Below, piece after piece: positions 1 through 6,378 of a stretch of DNA of 14,000 bases (its first letter is position 1; each line of letters starts with the position of its first letter). Where the stretch lies: positions 1 to 14,000 of the forward strand of contig CALCWL010000429.1 in the NCBI GenBank assembly GCA_937906285.1. Direction: 5' to 3'. Source of the DNA: an uncultured Rhodanobacter sp. (GTDB taxonomy: Bacteria; Pseudomonadota; Gammaproteobacteria; Xanthomonadales; Rhodanobacteraceae). A program made the position numbers and the translations under genes. The notes below the pieces were generated by a model. The model was not told where the DNA came from and searched no databases. It saw only the letters and a list, made by a program, of their open reading frames with translations.

Positions 1-2001
1 CAGATCGTCTGCCCGCGTTGCGAAGGCCACGGCCACATCCGCAGCGTGGAATCGCTGTCGCTGTCGACCCTGCGACTGATCGAGGAACACGCAATGAAGG
101 ACAACACCGGCCAGGTGCTGGTGCAGGCGCCTTCCAGCGTGGTCAACTTCCTGCTCAACGAAAAGCGCGCCAGCGTGGTCGAGATCGAACTGCGCCACAA
201 GGTGCACGTGATGATCGTCGCCGACGAGAAGCTGCAGACTCCGCACATCGAGATCCAGCGCATTCGCGAGGCGGACATGGGCGAGCACAGCAAGCCCAGC
301 TACGACATGCTCACCGCCGTGGCCACCACGGACTTGCCGAAGATGGGCCAGACCCTGGGCAGCGGCGAACAGCCCGCCGTGAGCGGCATCGTGCCGGGCA
401 GCCCGGCGCCGGTGCGCGAAGACGTGGCGGCGCCGGTGGCGGCAGCGCAGCCGACCCCGCGGCGTCAGGTGCCCGCCCCGCGTGTTGCCGTCGCTCCCCC
501 GAGCGGCGGCCTGCTCACGCGCCTGTTCGGCTGGTTCCGCCAGGCCGAAGCCGCCGTGCCGACGCCCGCCACGGCACCGACCGGCAGCGCGCGCAATCGC
601 CGCGAGGACCACAGCCCGCGCAACGCCACGCGCGGCACGAGTGGCACACCGGGATCTTCCCCCCGCCAGCCACGCCGCGACTCGCCGTCGCCGCAAAGCC
701 AGAGATCCGGTGCCCAGCAGCAGGCGCGCAGCAATCGCCAGCGCACCAATGACGCAGCGTCCCGCTCTTCCGCTCAGCCGCAGAGCCAGACTGCGCGTGC
801 CGAACGGCAGGCCAAGCCGGCGCCGGCCACCGAGTCCGCCGCGCCACGCCCCGAGCGCGCGCCACAACAGCCGCGGCCGGAACGGGCACCGCGCCCCGAG
901 CGCGCCGAGCGCGCGCCCGTCGAGGCAACGGATGAGGCTGCCAAAGCCGCAGCCCTGCTCGCCGCCGGGGCGGCCGAAGCGGTTCCAACGGCGCCGGGCG
1001 AGAACCCGGTCGACTCGGCTGCCGAGGGTGATACCGGCACGTCGCGCCGCCGCCGCGGCCGTCGTGGTGGTCGCCGCCGTCGCCGTCATGACGACACGAC
1101 CGCCGTCGATGGTTCGCTGGATTCGACGCAGGCCGAAGCCCTGGACGATGAGGATCGTGACGAGCCCGGCAACGCGCCGGCCGCCGTCGACATCGCGACC
1201 GCGGATGCCGCTGCGCGCCGTACGCCACGCCCCACTGCGACATCGGACGCGCCGGCCGCTGCATCGAAGGAAGCGGAGTCGCACCCAGCGCCGGCGGCTG
1301 CCGGCATCGCCGCCGTGACGGCGCCTTCGTCGTCTGCTCCCATGAGCGCACGGGAACCGGCGACCAGCACCATGCCTCCCGGCAAGCCCGCCGACAAGCC
1401 GACAGTTGCCTCGCCTACCGTCAGCTTCGTCCTGCCGACGCTGCCGCCGATCCCGGAGTCGGCTGCGCCATCGACCGATGCCGAGCCAGCGCCGCCCCAG
1501 GCCACCCTGTCCGCTGTCGCGACGCCGCCACGCAGTGCCGACGCCCAGGTTCGGGTCGAGTCGCCGCTGCCGCGCCATGTCGATCGCGTCACGGGTGATG
1601 CTCCGTCCCTCCGCCCGGAAACGGCGGTGGCCCAAGCAGAGGCATCCATCCTGCCCGCGAGCCCGCGGCCGACCGAATCGCCGGTTCGCGTGGCAATCAC
1701 CGCGACGCCGGTGGCCGCGCCAATGGCGACTCCAACGCCGCCCACCCCGGCACCCGACACCGTCCAGCCGATCACTGCGTCGGCGACGAGTGTCGTCACC
1801 CCTGCCGCGACGCCCCATGAGCGATCCACGGGTCCGACGACCCACGCGCTGACGCCGGTTGCCGCACCGCTGCCCAAACAGGGCGACCTGCTCGCCTCAT
1901 CCGGCAACACGACACCTCAGGCCCCGACAAGCGAAGCCGACAAACCGCGAGCGGAGCCGCGGCCGGAGGACGATCGATCGAGTGGTGAATCGCACGGCTG
2001 A
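1..2001 (+). CDS. rne: Ribonuclease E, C-terminal part (5' end outside window)
   Basis: The reading frame is open from base 1, so the gene begins upstream. About 666 residues are visible, and roughly 400 residues of the S1/catalytic core are missing by comparison with E. coli RNase E. Residues 4-11 are CPRCEGHG, the zinc-link motif that joins RNase E protomers. ESLSLSTLRLIEEHA and VNFLLNEKRASVVEIE follow and match the end of the catalytic half. Beyond about residue 110 the protein is disordered and rich in Ala, Pro, Arg, Thr and Ser. It contains a short amphipathic stretch, GGLLTRLFGWFRQAEAA, near residues 169-185, which resembles the membrane-targeting segment. Repeated PERAP units lie near 283-306, and an Arg-rich block (SRRRRGRRGGRRRRRH) near 348-363 resembles an RNA-binding site. 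RNase E starts mRNA decay and processes rRNA and tRNA, and the tail normally scaffolds the degradosome. The last 250 or so residues are Pro/Ala/Thr-rich with no motif I recognise. The ORF ends in TGA just before a terminator. Confidence 0.95.
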   Translation, partial: QIVCPRCEGHGHIRSVESLSLSTLRLIEEHAMKDNTGQVLVQAPSSVVNFLLNEKRASVVEIELRHKVHVMIVADEKLQTPHIEIQRIREADMGEHSKPSYDMLTAVATTDLPKMGQTLGSGEQPAVSGIVPGSPAPVREDVAAPVAAAQPTPRRQVPAPRVAVAPPSGGLLTRLFGWFRQAEAAVPTPATAPTGSARNRREDHSPRNATRGTSGTPGSSPRQPRRDSPSPQSQRSGAQQQARSNRQRTNDAASRSSAQPQSQTARAERQAKPAPATESAAPRPERAPQQPRPERAPRPERAERAPVEATDEAAKAAALLAAGAAEAVPTAPGENPVDSAAEGDTGTSRRRRGRRGGRRRRRHDDTTAVDGSLDSTQAEALDDEDRDEPGNAPAAVDIATADAAARRTPRPTATSDAPAAASKEAESHPAPAAAGIAAVTAPSSSAPMSAREPATSTMPPGKPADKPTVASPTVSFVLPTLPPIPESAAPSTDAEPAPPQATLSAVATPPRSADAQVRVESPLPRHVDRVTGDAPSLRPETAVAQAEASILPASPRPTESPVRVAITATPVAAPMATPTPPTPAPDTVQPITASATSVVTPAATPHERSTGPTTHALTPVAAPLPKQGDLLASSGNTTPQAPTSEADKPRAEPRPEDDRSSGESHG

Positions 2002-2023
2002 TTCACCCGTGTTTCGAAACAAG

Positions 2024-2050
2024 AAAACCGGACGCGAGTCCGGTTTTTTT
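2024..2050 (+). terminator. Intrinsic terminator of rne
   Basis: A perfect hairpin with arms AAAACCGGAC and GTCCGGTTTT closes a GCGA loop and runs into a T tract, 22 bases after the rne stop. On the minus strand the same hairpin is followed by TTTTCTT, so it may also stop transcription from the convergent response-regulator gene, which ends at 2090. Confidence 0.9.
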
Positions 2051-2089
2051 GTGCCCGGAATCCGGAACCGGCAGTCAGCCGGATCGTGA

Positions 2090-2743
2090 TCAATTGCCGA
2101 CGTGATGGCTGGGTGTGTCGATCAGTCCATGCACGGTCATCAGATGCGCAAGGCTGAGCACATGATCCACCTGCAGCTTCTCCATCAGGCGCTGCTTGTA
2201 GGTGGAGACGGTTTTCGGGCTCAGGTTGAGCTGCTCGCCGATGATCGTGAGCGGCTTGCCGCGCACCAGCATCATGGCCACTTCCAGCTCCCGGCTGGAG
2301 AGCGCATCGAACGGCGAGACGCTGCCGTCAAGCGTGGCCAAGGCAAGTTGCTGGGCCACCGCCGGGGCCAGGTAACGGCGTCCGCCAGCCACCTGTCGCA
2401 CGGCCGCCACCAGCTCATCCGCGTTGCACCCCTTGGTCAGGTAACCCAGCGCCCCCGCATCGAGCAGACGCTTGGGGAAACGCGCGTCGTCGACCACGGT
2501 CACGATGACGATGTGGGTCGACAATTTGGATCGGTTCACCCGTTCGGTGAGCTCGATCCCGCTCATCCCGGGCATGTGCACGTCCACCAGGGCGATGTCC
2601 GGCGACAGGGTGCGAATCAGGCGCAAGCCCTCTTCCGCGCTGCCCGCCTCCCCGCTGACCTCGATGTCCGGCTGCTGTTTCAGGATCATCCGAAAGCCGG
2701 TGCGTACCAGCTCATGATCGTCCACCAGGACCACACTGATCAC
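2090..2743 (-). CDS. GacA/UvrY-like response regulator (NarL/FixJ family)
   Basis: This is a 217-residue two-component response regulator, the same length class as E. coli UvrY (218). The receiver domain (about 1-120) shows the acidic pair D8-D9 in VLVDDHELV, the phosphoacceptor D54 in LVDVHMPG, T82 and K104. The LuxR-type helix-turn-helix (about 148-207) contains LSSRELEVAMMLVRG and LNLSPKTVSTYKQRLMEKL. The linker GRRYLAPAVAQQLAL and the phrase SPFDALSSREL closely resemble UvrY/GacA. Proteins of this type respond to a BarA/GacS-like kinase and usually activate sRNAs that titrate RsmA/CsrA. I chose the GTG at 2743 because the receiver fold begins there and AAGGAGG lies 7 bases upstream. A TTG at 2854 with GGGAGG in front would add 37 residues but is unlikely. 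No uvrC follows, unlike the usual uvrY-uvrC arrangement; the gene runs convergently into rne. No kinase gene is visible. Confidence 0.9.
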   Translation of the reverse strand: MISVVLVDDHELVRTGFRMILKQQPDIEVSGEAGSAEEGLRLIRTLSPDIALVDVHMPGMSGIELTERVNRSKLSTHIVIVTVVDDARFPKRLLDAGALGYLTKGCNADELVAAVRQVAGGRRYLAPAVAQQLALATLDGSVSPFDALSSRELEVAMMLVRGKPLTIIGEQLNLSPKTVSTYKQRLMEKLQVDHVLSLAHLMTVHGLIDTPSHHVGN

Positions 2744-2771
2744 GTGACGCCCTCCTTGGTTGGGTTGTTTG

Positions 2772-2800
2772 AAAGTAGGCCGGCTGACACCCCATTGCAA
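2772..2800 (-). promoter_or_regulatory. Possible promoter of the response regulator
   Basis: On the minus strand TTGCAA (2795-2800) and TACTTT (2772-2777) are separated by 17 bases, just upstream of the AAGGAGG-GTG start. The -35 matches 4/6 and the -10 matches 3/6 of the sigma-70 consensus, so this is only suggestive. Confidence 0.22.
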
Positions 2801-2876
2801 GCGGCCGGGCACGGATTCTTGCACTGGACCGCGCTGACCCCGCACACCTGCCAATCAACCTCCCGCGCAGCCGGCA

Positions 2877-3113
2877 TCATTGCGGGTGCATCCCCCGACC
2901 ATCGCCCGCAATTGCGAAGCGGGTCAGCACGACATGCCCGCACGTACCCGCCATCTCGACGCGAACCGGTCGGCGCGAACGCCGATGCTTGTCGCGCGCA
3001 ACGGCGCGAGCCAGCTCGATCGCCCGCTGCAGCGACAACCGGCTGATCAGTGCGGCATCGCGCCGACATACGCTCCAGCCCCACCGCGAGCAGCGCAGCG
3101 AAGTCGTCAGCAT
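2877..3113 (-). CDS. Small hypothetical protein, 78 aa
   Basis: This is a candidate small gene upstream of, and on the same strand as, the GacA-like regulator, ending 133 bases before that gene's start. The ATG at 3113 follows GGGGAGG at a spacing of 4, a strong Shine-Dalgarno sequence for this window, and third codon positions are mostly G or C. The product is basic. It starts MLTTSLRCSRWGWSVCRRDA, then has a possible helix (SLQRAIELARAVARD), an Arg/Lys cluster (KHRRSRRPVRVE) and a more hydrophobic end (CGHVVLTRFAIAGDG). I do not recognise the family and see no signal peptide or membrane segment. A 7-codon frame opens in the 5' arm of the overlapping hairpin and overlaps this start codon. 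It may be co-transcribed with the regulator. It could also be a chance ORF in GC-rich DNA; the ribosome binding site is the main argument for it. Confidence 0.4.
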   Translation of the reverse strand: MLTTSLRCSRWGWSVCRRDAALISRLSLQRAIELARAVARDKHRRSRRPVRVEMAGTCGHVVLTRFAIAGDGRGMHPQ

Positions 3114-3131
3114 GCAACCTCCCCTTGCATG
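3111..3131 (-). promoter_or_regulatory. Hairpin holding RBS and start codon of the 78-aa ORF
   Basis: Read on the minus strand, perfect 7-bp arms CATGCAA and TTGCATG enclose the loop GGGGAGG. The loop is the Shine-Dalgarno sequence, and the ATG at the end of the 3' arm is the start codon. A GGA displayed in a hairpin loop over a ribosome binding site is the known layout of CsrA/RsmA targets. Binding by RsmA is an inference. Confidence 0.5.
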
Positions 3132-3191
3132 ATCCCGAACGTCGGCCGGGCCGGCCCCCGCAAACACAGGCAGGATGGCATGCCTGCTCAC

Positions 3192-3207
3192 CGCCGATAT
3201 GTCGGCG
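3192..3207. promoter_or_regulatory. Perfect 6-bp dyad (possible operator or stem)
   Basis: CGCCGA and TCGGCG form a perfect inverted repeat around TATG. It lies about 80 bases upstream of the 78-aa ORF start in otherwise empty sequence. It could be a protein-binding dyad, a small RNA stem, or chance in GC-rich DNA. Confidence 0.2.
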
Positions 3208-3290
3208 CAATCCCACGGAAGCTGTGCGCAAACCCGCCTGCGCCGGGAACGATCGAGCAATCTGGCCCCCGGATCACCCAGCCATCAACG

Positions 3291-3315
3291 AAAAAACCGC
3301 CTTGCGGCGGCTTTT
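3291..3315 (-). terminator. Intrinsic terminator of tpiA-secG-tRNA-Leu
   Basis: On the minus strand the stem CCGCC/GGCGG (extendable with A-T and G-T pairs) closes a GCAA tetraloop and is followed by six T's. It lies about 35 bases past the tRNA 3' end and would end the tRNA-containing transcript. Confidence 0.85.
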
Positions 3316-3349
3316 CGCGATCTTGGCCACAGATGGCCAATGTCAGGTT

Positions 3350-3434
3350 TGGTGCCCAAGGGGGGACTCGAACCCCCACGCCTTTCGGCGCTACCACCTC
3401 AAGGTAGTGCGTCTACCAGTTCCGCCACCTGGGC
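3350..3434 (-). tRNA. tRNA-Leu (anticodon GAG)
   Basis: This is an 85-nt class II tRNA with the CCA end encoded. The acceptor arms are GCCCAGG and CTTGGGC, with one G-T pair. The D-arm region contains GGAACTGGTAGACGC. The anticodon stem CTACC/GGTAG holds the loop TTGAGGT, giving anticodon GAG at 3398-3400, which reads CUC and CUU. A long variable arm (GCGCC GAAA GGCGT) is typical of leucine tRNAs, and the T-arm contains GGTTCGAGTCC. It begins 13 bases after the secG stop, so it is probably cut from the secG mRNA. Confidence 0.97.
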
Positions 3435-3447
3435 AGGTGTGTTGCTT

Positions 3448-3906
3448 TTAGTGCTTCGTTGGCTCCGACGGCTTCGCCGGCGGTACATCGCCCTGGCTCT
3501 GGGCCGGGGCCGCGTTTGTGGCGGCGGGCGTCGCCGCCGGAGCGGACTTGCCCGCAGCCGGCGTGGCCGCGGGTACTTCAGAACCGTTGGCTGTGACCGG
3601 CGCTGTTGTTGCAGCGGGCTGTTCCGTCGCCCCGGCCATCACGCCCAGGCCGCCGCCGGCGGGCTGCGGCGCGCCATTGGCGTGCAGGTAAATGCCCATG
3701 CCGAGGCTGAGCAGGAAGAACAACCCGGCCAGCACGCCGGTGGCGCGGGTCAGGAAGGTCGACGAACCCCGCGCGCCGAACACCGTGGCCGACGCGCCGC
3801 CGCCGAAACCGGAACCGGCATCCGCGCCTGCACCGTTCTGCAGCAGGATCAGCACGATCATGGCCGCAGCGATCAGGATGTAAAACACGCTGAAAATGAC
3901 GAACAT
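3448..3906 (-). CDS. secG: Preprotein translocase subunit SecG
   Basis: SecG is the small auxiliary subunit of the SecYEG channel in the inner membrane and helps SecA-driven export. The 152-residue product has two predicted membrane helices, about 3-22 (VIFSVFYILIAAAMIVLILL) and about 53-74. They are joined by the family's conserved cytoplasmic segment, with LLQNGAGADAG and ATVFGARGSSTFLTRAT. After residue 77 comes an Ala/Pro/Thr-rich low-complexity tail that makes it about 40 residues longer than E. coli SecG (110). Such tails are common in this lineage and are probably dispensable. There is no clear Shine-Dalgarno sequence, but the ATG at 3906 gives the canonical N-terminus. It starts 23 bases after tpiA ends, and the tRNA follows it immediately, which is the conserved tpiA-secG-tRNA-Leu order. 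Confidence 0.95.
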   Translation of the reverse strand: MFVIFSVFYILIAAAMIVLILLQNGAGADAGSGFGGGASATVFGARGSSTFLTRATGVLAGLFFLLSLGMGIYLHANGAPQPAGGGLGVMAGATEQPAATTAPVTANGSEVPAATPAAGKSAPAATPAATNAAPAQSQGDVPPAKPSEPTKH

Positions 3907-3929
3907 AGGTTTCTATTCGAGCCTGTGTA

Positions 3930-4697
3930 CTAGCTGCCCTGGGGCGCCTGGTGTGCGGCGGTGCAGATGGCCAGGAAGTCCGCGGCAGTCAACGAGGCAC
4001 CGCCGATCAGGCCACCGTCCACGTCCGCCTGCGCGAACAACTCGGCGGCATTTGCCGCCTTGACGCTACCGCCGTAAAGCAGTCGGGTCAGACGGGAAAG
4101 TGTAGCATCTTCGGTTTCCAGTTGGCTACGAATGAACGCATGCACCTGCTGGACCTGTTCCGGCGTGGCGGTACGGCCGGTGCCGATCGCCCAGACCGGC
4201 TCGTAGGCGATCACCGCGGTGTCGAAACTGGCGATGCCCGAGCTGCGCAGCACGGCCTGCAGTTGGGCAGCGATCACGCCCTCGGTGGCATCGGCTTCAC
4301 GCTGCTGCAGGGTTTCGCCCACGCACAGGATCGGAGTGAGGCCTGCGGCGCACGCGGCGGCGAACTTGCGCGCCACCAGCTCGTTGTCCTCCTGGTGGTA
4401 CTGCCGGCGCTCCGAATGGCCCACCAGCACCCAGCGCGCGCCAACATCCGCCAGCATCGCGCCGGACACTTCGCCGGTGAAGGCGCCCTGCCCTTCGTGC
4501 TCGCTCAGATCCTGCGCGCCAAAGCCGATGCCGCTGTCACGATGCTGCGCGGCCAGCTCGGCCAGGTAGGGAAAAGGCGGAAACACGGTCACGTCGATCG
4601 ACGCCGGCTTGGCAGCAGCAAGCTCGCCGACGAGCGCGGCGGCCATCGTGCGACTGCCGTGCATCTTCCAGTTGCCAGCGACCAGTTTCTTGCGCAT
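3930..4697 (-). CDS. tpiA: Triose-phosphate isomerase
   Basis: TpiA interconverts dihydroxyacetone phosphate and glyceraldehyde 3-phosphate in glycolysis and gluconeogenesis in the cytoplasm. The 255-residue length is normal for the family. Every key element is present: N9 and K11 in AGNWKMHG, the electrophile H94 in VLVGHSERR, the catalytic base E166 in AYEPVWAIGTG (which includes the mobile loop 6), and the phosphate-binding GGSV (209-212) and GG (232-233). The ATG at 4697 is preceded by GGAAG at a suitable distance. It is first in a tpiA-secG-tRNA-Leu unit and divergent from the SDR gene at 4795. In related bacteria glmM usually lies directly upstream; here glmM is more than 3 kb away across an inserted block. 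Confidence 0.98.
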   Translation of the reverse strand: MRKKLVAGNWKMHGSRTMAAALVGELAAAKPASIDVTVFPPFPYLAELAAQHRDSGIGFGAQDLSEHEGQGAFTGEVSGAMLADVGARWVLVGHSERRQYHQEDNELVARKFAAACAAGLTPILCVGETLQQREADATEGVIAAQLQAVLRSSGIASFDTAVIAYEPVWAIGTGRTATPEQVQQVHAFIRSQLETEDATLSRLTRLLYGGSVKAANAAELFAQADVDGGLIGGASLTAADFLAICTAAHQAPQGS

Positions 4698-4726
4698 GGT
4701 GTGCTTCCGTAGCCGTCAAAACAACA

Positions 4727-4755
4727 AGCTTAGCCAGCGCCCGCGACATCGGCAA
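4727..4755 (-). promoter_or_regulatory. Possible promoter of tpiA
   Basis: In the 97-bp divergent gap, minus-strand TTGCCG (4750-4755) and TAAGCT (4727-4732) are separated by 17 bases. The match is 4/6 and 3/6 to sigma-70 hexamers. A promoter is expected here because the usual upstream partner glmM is absent, but the motif itself is weak. Confidence 0.22.
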
Positions 4756-4794
4756 ACCGGCCGGTCAGGCGCGGGTGCATTCAAGGAAATCCCG

Positions 4795-5607
4795 ATGACC
4801 CCTGCTCGCCCGCTCAGCCTGATCACTGGCGCCTCTTCCGGCATCGGTGCGGCGTTCGCCCGCCAGCTTGCCGCACGGGGCCATGACCTGGTGGTCACGG
4901 CGCGCCGTACCGGGCGCCTGCAGGAGCTGGCGACGGAACTGCACGCGGCGCACTCGACCACGGTCACCGTACTGCCTTGCGACCTGGCCGAGCCGGCGGC
5001 GGTGGTGGACCTCTGTCGCAGCATGGAGCAACGCGCCCTGCAGGTGGACTGGCTGATCAACAACGCCGGCTACGGCGTGCCCGGCAGGTTCGACGCCAAT
5101 GACTGGTCGGTGCATGCCGATTTCCTGCGCGTACTTCTCACCGCACCCACCGAGCTGGCCTGGCGACTGCTTCCCGGCATGCGCCAGCGCGGCTACGGTC
5201 GCATCATCAACGTGGCCTCGCTGGCCGGGCATGTTCCGGCGCCGGCCGGCCACACCTTGTATGCGGCGAGCAAGGCTTACCTGATCAGGTTCTCGCAGGC
5301 GCTGGCACTGGAAAACAGCGCGTGCGGCATCCATGTCAGCGCGCTGTGCCCGGGCTTCACCTGGTCGGAGTTCCACGACGTCACCGGCACGCGCGCAAAA
5401 ATGGACAAGCTGCCCGGCTACATGTGGCTGACCTCCGACGAGGTCGTGCGCGAGGGCATTGCCGCGGTGGAGCGTGGCGATGCGGTCCACATTCCGGGCC
5501 GGATCAACCGTTTCATCAAGACGGCGCTGCAGCTGATGCCGGACCGATTGGCACTGCGGCTGTCGGCACGGCAAGGCACGCGTTATCGCGACACGGAAGC
5601 CCACTGA
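4795..5607 (+). CDS. SDR-family NAD(P)-dependent oxidoreductase
   Basis: This is a 270-residue classical short-chain dehydrogenase/reductase, closest in feel to the COG0300 (DltE-like) group. The Rossmann nucleotide motif TGASSGIG is at 11-18, the basic VTARRTGRL after strand 2 favours NADP(H), NNAG is at 89-92, and the catalytic residues are S142, Y156 and K160 (INVAS, then YAASK). CPGF (185-188) follows the sixth strand. The C-terminal part (about 210-270) has a Lys/Arg-rich segment, RINRFIKTALQL. The start at 4795 is supported by AAGGAA six bases upstream and by the family N-terminus; the frame stays open upstream to 4609, but only as a tpiA shadow. The stop is separated by one base from the next ATG, so the two genes are very likely translated together. 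The substrate cannot be told from sequence. Confidence 0.93.
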   Translation: MTPARPLSLITGASSGIGAAFARQLAARGHDLVVTARRTGRLQELATELHAAHSTTVTVLPCDLAEPAAVVDLCRSMEQRALQVDWLINNAGYGVPGRFDANDWSVHADFLRVLLTAPTELAWRLLPGMRQRGYGRIINVASLAGHVPAPAGHTLYAASKAYLIRFSQALALENSACGIHVSALCPGFTWSEFHDVTGTRAKMDKLPGYMWLTSDEVVREGIAAVERGDAVHIPGRINRFIKTALQLMPDRLALRLSARQGTRYRDTEAH

Positions 5608-5608
5608 C

Positions 5609-6280
5609 ATGTCGCTGATGCCCACGCAGATGCGCCCGCTCCCCTATCGCAAACCACAACAAGGCCGCGATTACTGGGTGGTGGACGACGTCCTGCCGAA
5701 TGCCGGCGAAGTGCGCGAGCGCTGCCTGGCCCGCTCCGACTGGGAACTCGGCTACCCGCACACGGGTGAGGTCTGGCCCGGCATGCGCACCATGCCTGCC
5801 CTGCTCGACTATGAACTGGCGGCGCTGGATGCACGGGTCTGCTCACTGACCGGTGCGACCAGGGTCTGGGTCGAGCAGAGCGAAGCCGGCACCCGGCTCA
5901 ACCACAATTGCGTGCAGGTCGTCGGCTCGGTCGAAGGCTCGGTGAAACCGCATACCGACTCCTCGCACCTGTGTCGCTACGCCGCCGTGCTCTACCTCAA
6001 CCCGGACGTGCCGGACCACTGCGGCACCAGTTTTTTTCGCCAGCGCATGCCCGGCGGCCAGCTCGGCGGCAACATCGTGTTGCCGCCGCATCGCAACCTG
6101 GCTGAAGCGCTGGGCAATCGCTTCGTGCGCCCGGATGCATTCGTCGAGGACGTGCGCGTGGCGCATCGCCATAACCGACTATTGGTCTACAAAGCCAACC
6201 TGATCCACAGCGCCAGCGCCTACTGGGGATTGGAGACGGCGACCAAGCGCATGACCGCCGTGTTTTTCTGGATGGCGTAA
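5609..6280 (+). CDS. DUF6445-like protein, probable Fe(II)/2OG oxygenase fold
   Basis: This 223-residue protein resembles the DUF6445 family, which has no settled function; I name the family from memory. It carries a plausible non-heme iron set of the 2-oxoglutarate oxygenase type: H115 and D117 in VKPHTDSSH, H200 in KANLIHSASAYWG, and R214 in TKRMTAVFFW for the cosubstrate carboxylate. YLNPDVPDHCGTSFFR (129-144) looks like the core strand and turn seen in prolyl-4-hydroxylase-like enzymes. It has no signal peptide, so it is probably cytoplasmic. Its ATG overlaps the end of the SDR context (TGACATG), and no strong ribosome binding site is visible, which fits translational coupling. An ATG at 5618 or 5630 is an alternative start. 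The pairing suggests that the SDR and a hydroxylase-like enzyme act on the same small molecule, but this is inference. Confidence 0.8.
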   Translation: MSLMPTQMRPLPYRKPQQGRDYWVVDDVLPNAGEVRERCLARSDWELGYPHTGEVWPGMRTMPALLDYELAALDARVCSLTGATRVWVEQSEAGTRLNHNCVQVVGSVEGSVKPHTDSSHLCRYAAVLYLNPDVPDHCGTSFFRQRMPGGQLGGNIVLPPHRNLAEALGNRFVRPDAFVEDVRVAHRHNRLLVYKANLIHSASAYWGLETATKRMTAVFFWMA

Positions 6281-6325
6281 TCACCCACCAGATCAGGCCG
6301 CCGCCGATGGCTTCCGTTCGTCGGT

Positions 6326-6331
6326 TATGAT
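6326..6331 (+). promoter_or_regulatory. Possible -10 element for the lipoprotein gene
   Basis: TATGAT matches 5/6 of the -10 consensus, 48 bases before the lipoprotein ATG. No convincing -35 lies 16-18 bases upstream. The 98-bp gap after the previous gene makes a separate promoter reasonable. Confidence 0.3.
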
Positions 6332-6378
6332 CCGGCGGCGCATGTCTGCGCAGTCACACCACACCCGGGGGAATTCTC

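Larger units (their letters stand above)
2744..3290. other. Gene-poor region between response regulator and tRNA-Leu
   Basis: Between the response-regulator start and the tRNA-Leu terminator there is no ORF of recognised family. The region holds one candidate 78-codon ORF (2877-3113, minus), the hairpin around its ribosome binding site (3111-3131), a perfect 6-bp dyad (3192-3207) and a weak promoter-like pair (2772-2800). Other open frames here look like shadows: they are Arg- and Cys-rich and lack a good ribosome binding site. I see no mobile-element or RNA-gene signature in 3132-3290. Confidence 0.5.

Noticed and set aside
847..924. Repeated PERAP-coding units as a DNA repeat array
   Set aside because: The units are short, irregular and in frame inside the RNase E tail, so they are protein low complexity and not a CRISPR or VNTR array.
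2744..2854. 37-residue N-terminal extension of the response regulator from a TTG
   Set aside because: A GGGAGG does precede it, but the receiver domain begins at the GTG at 2743, which has AAGGAGG. The extension has no family counterpart.
2102..3046. 314-residue plus-strand frame opposite the response regulator
   Set aside because: It is a His/Gln/Arg-rich antisense shadow of a well-supported gene with no ribosome binding site or domain.
2740..3231. 163-residue minus-strand frame upstream of the regulator
   Set aside because: It overlaps both the 78-aa candidate and the regulator start, has no good ribosome binding site, and is Arg/Cys/Gly-rich without domain character.
4609..4794. Upstream extension of the SDR frame
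   Set aside because: It overlaps tpiA antisense, and the SDR fold begins at 4795 with its own AAGGAA.
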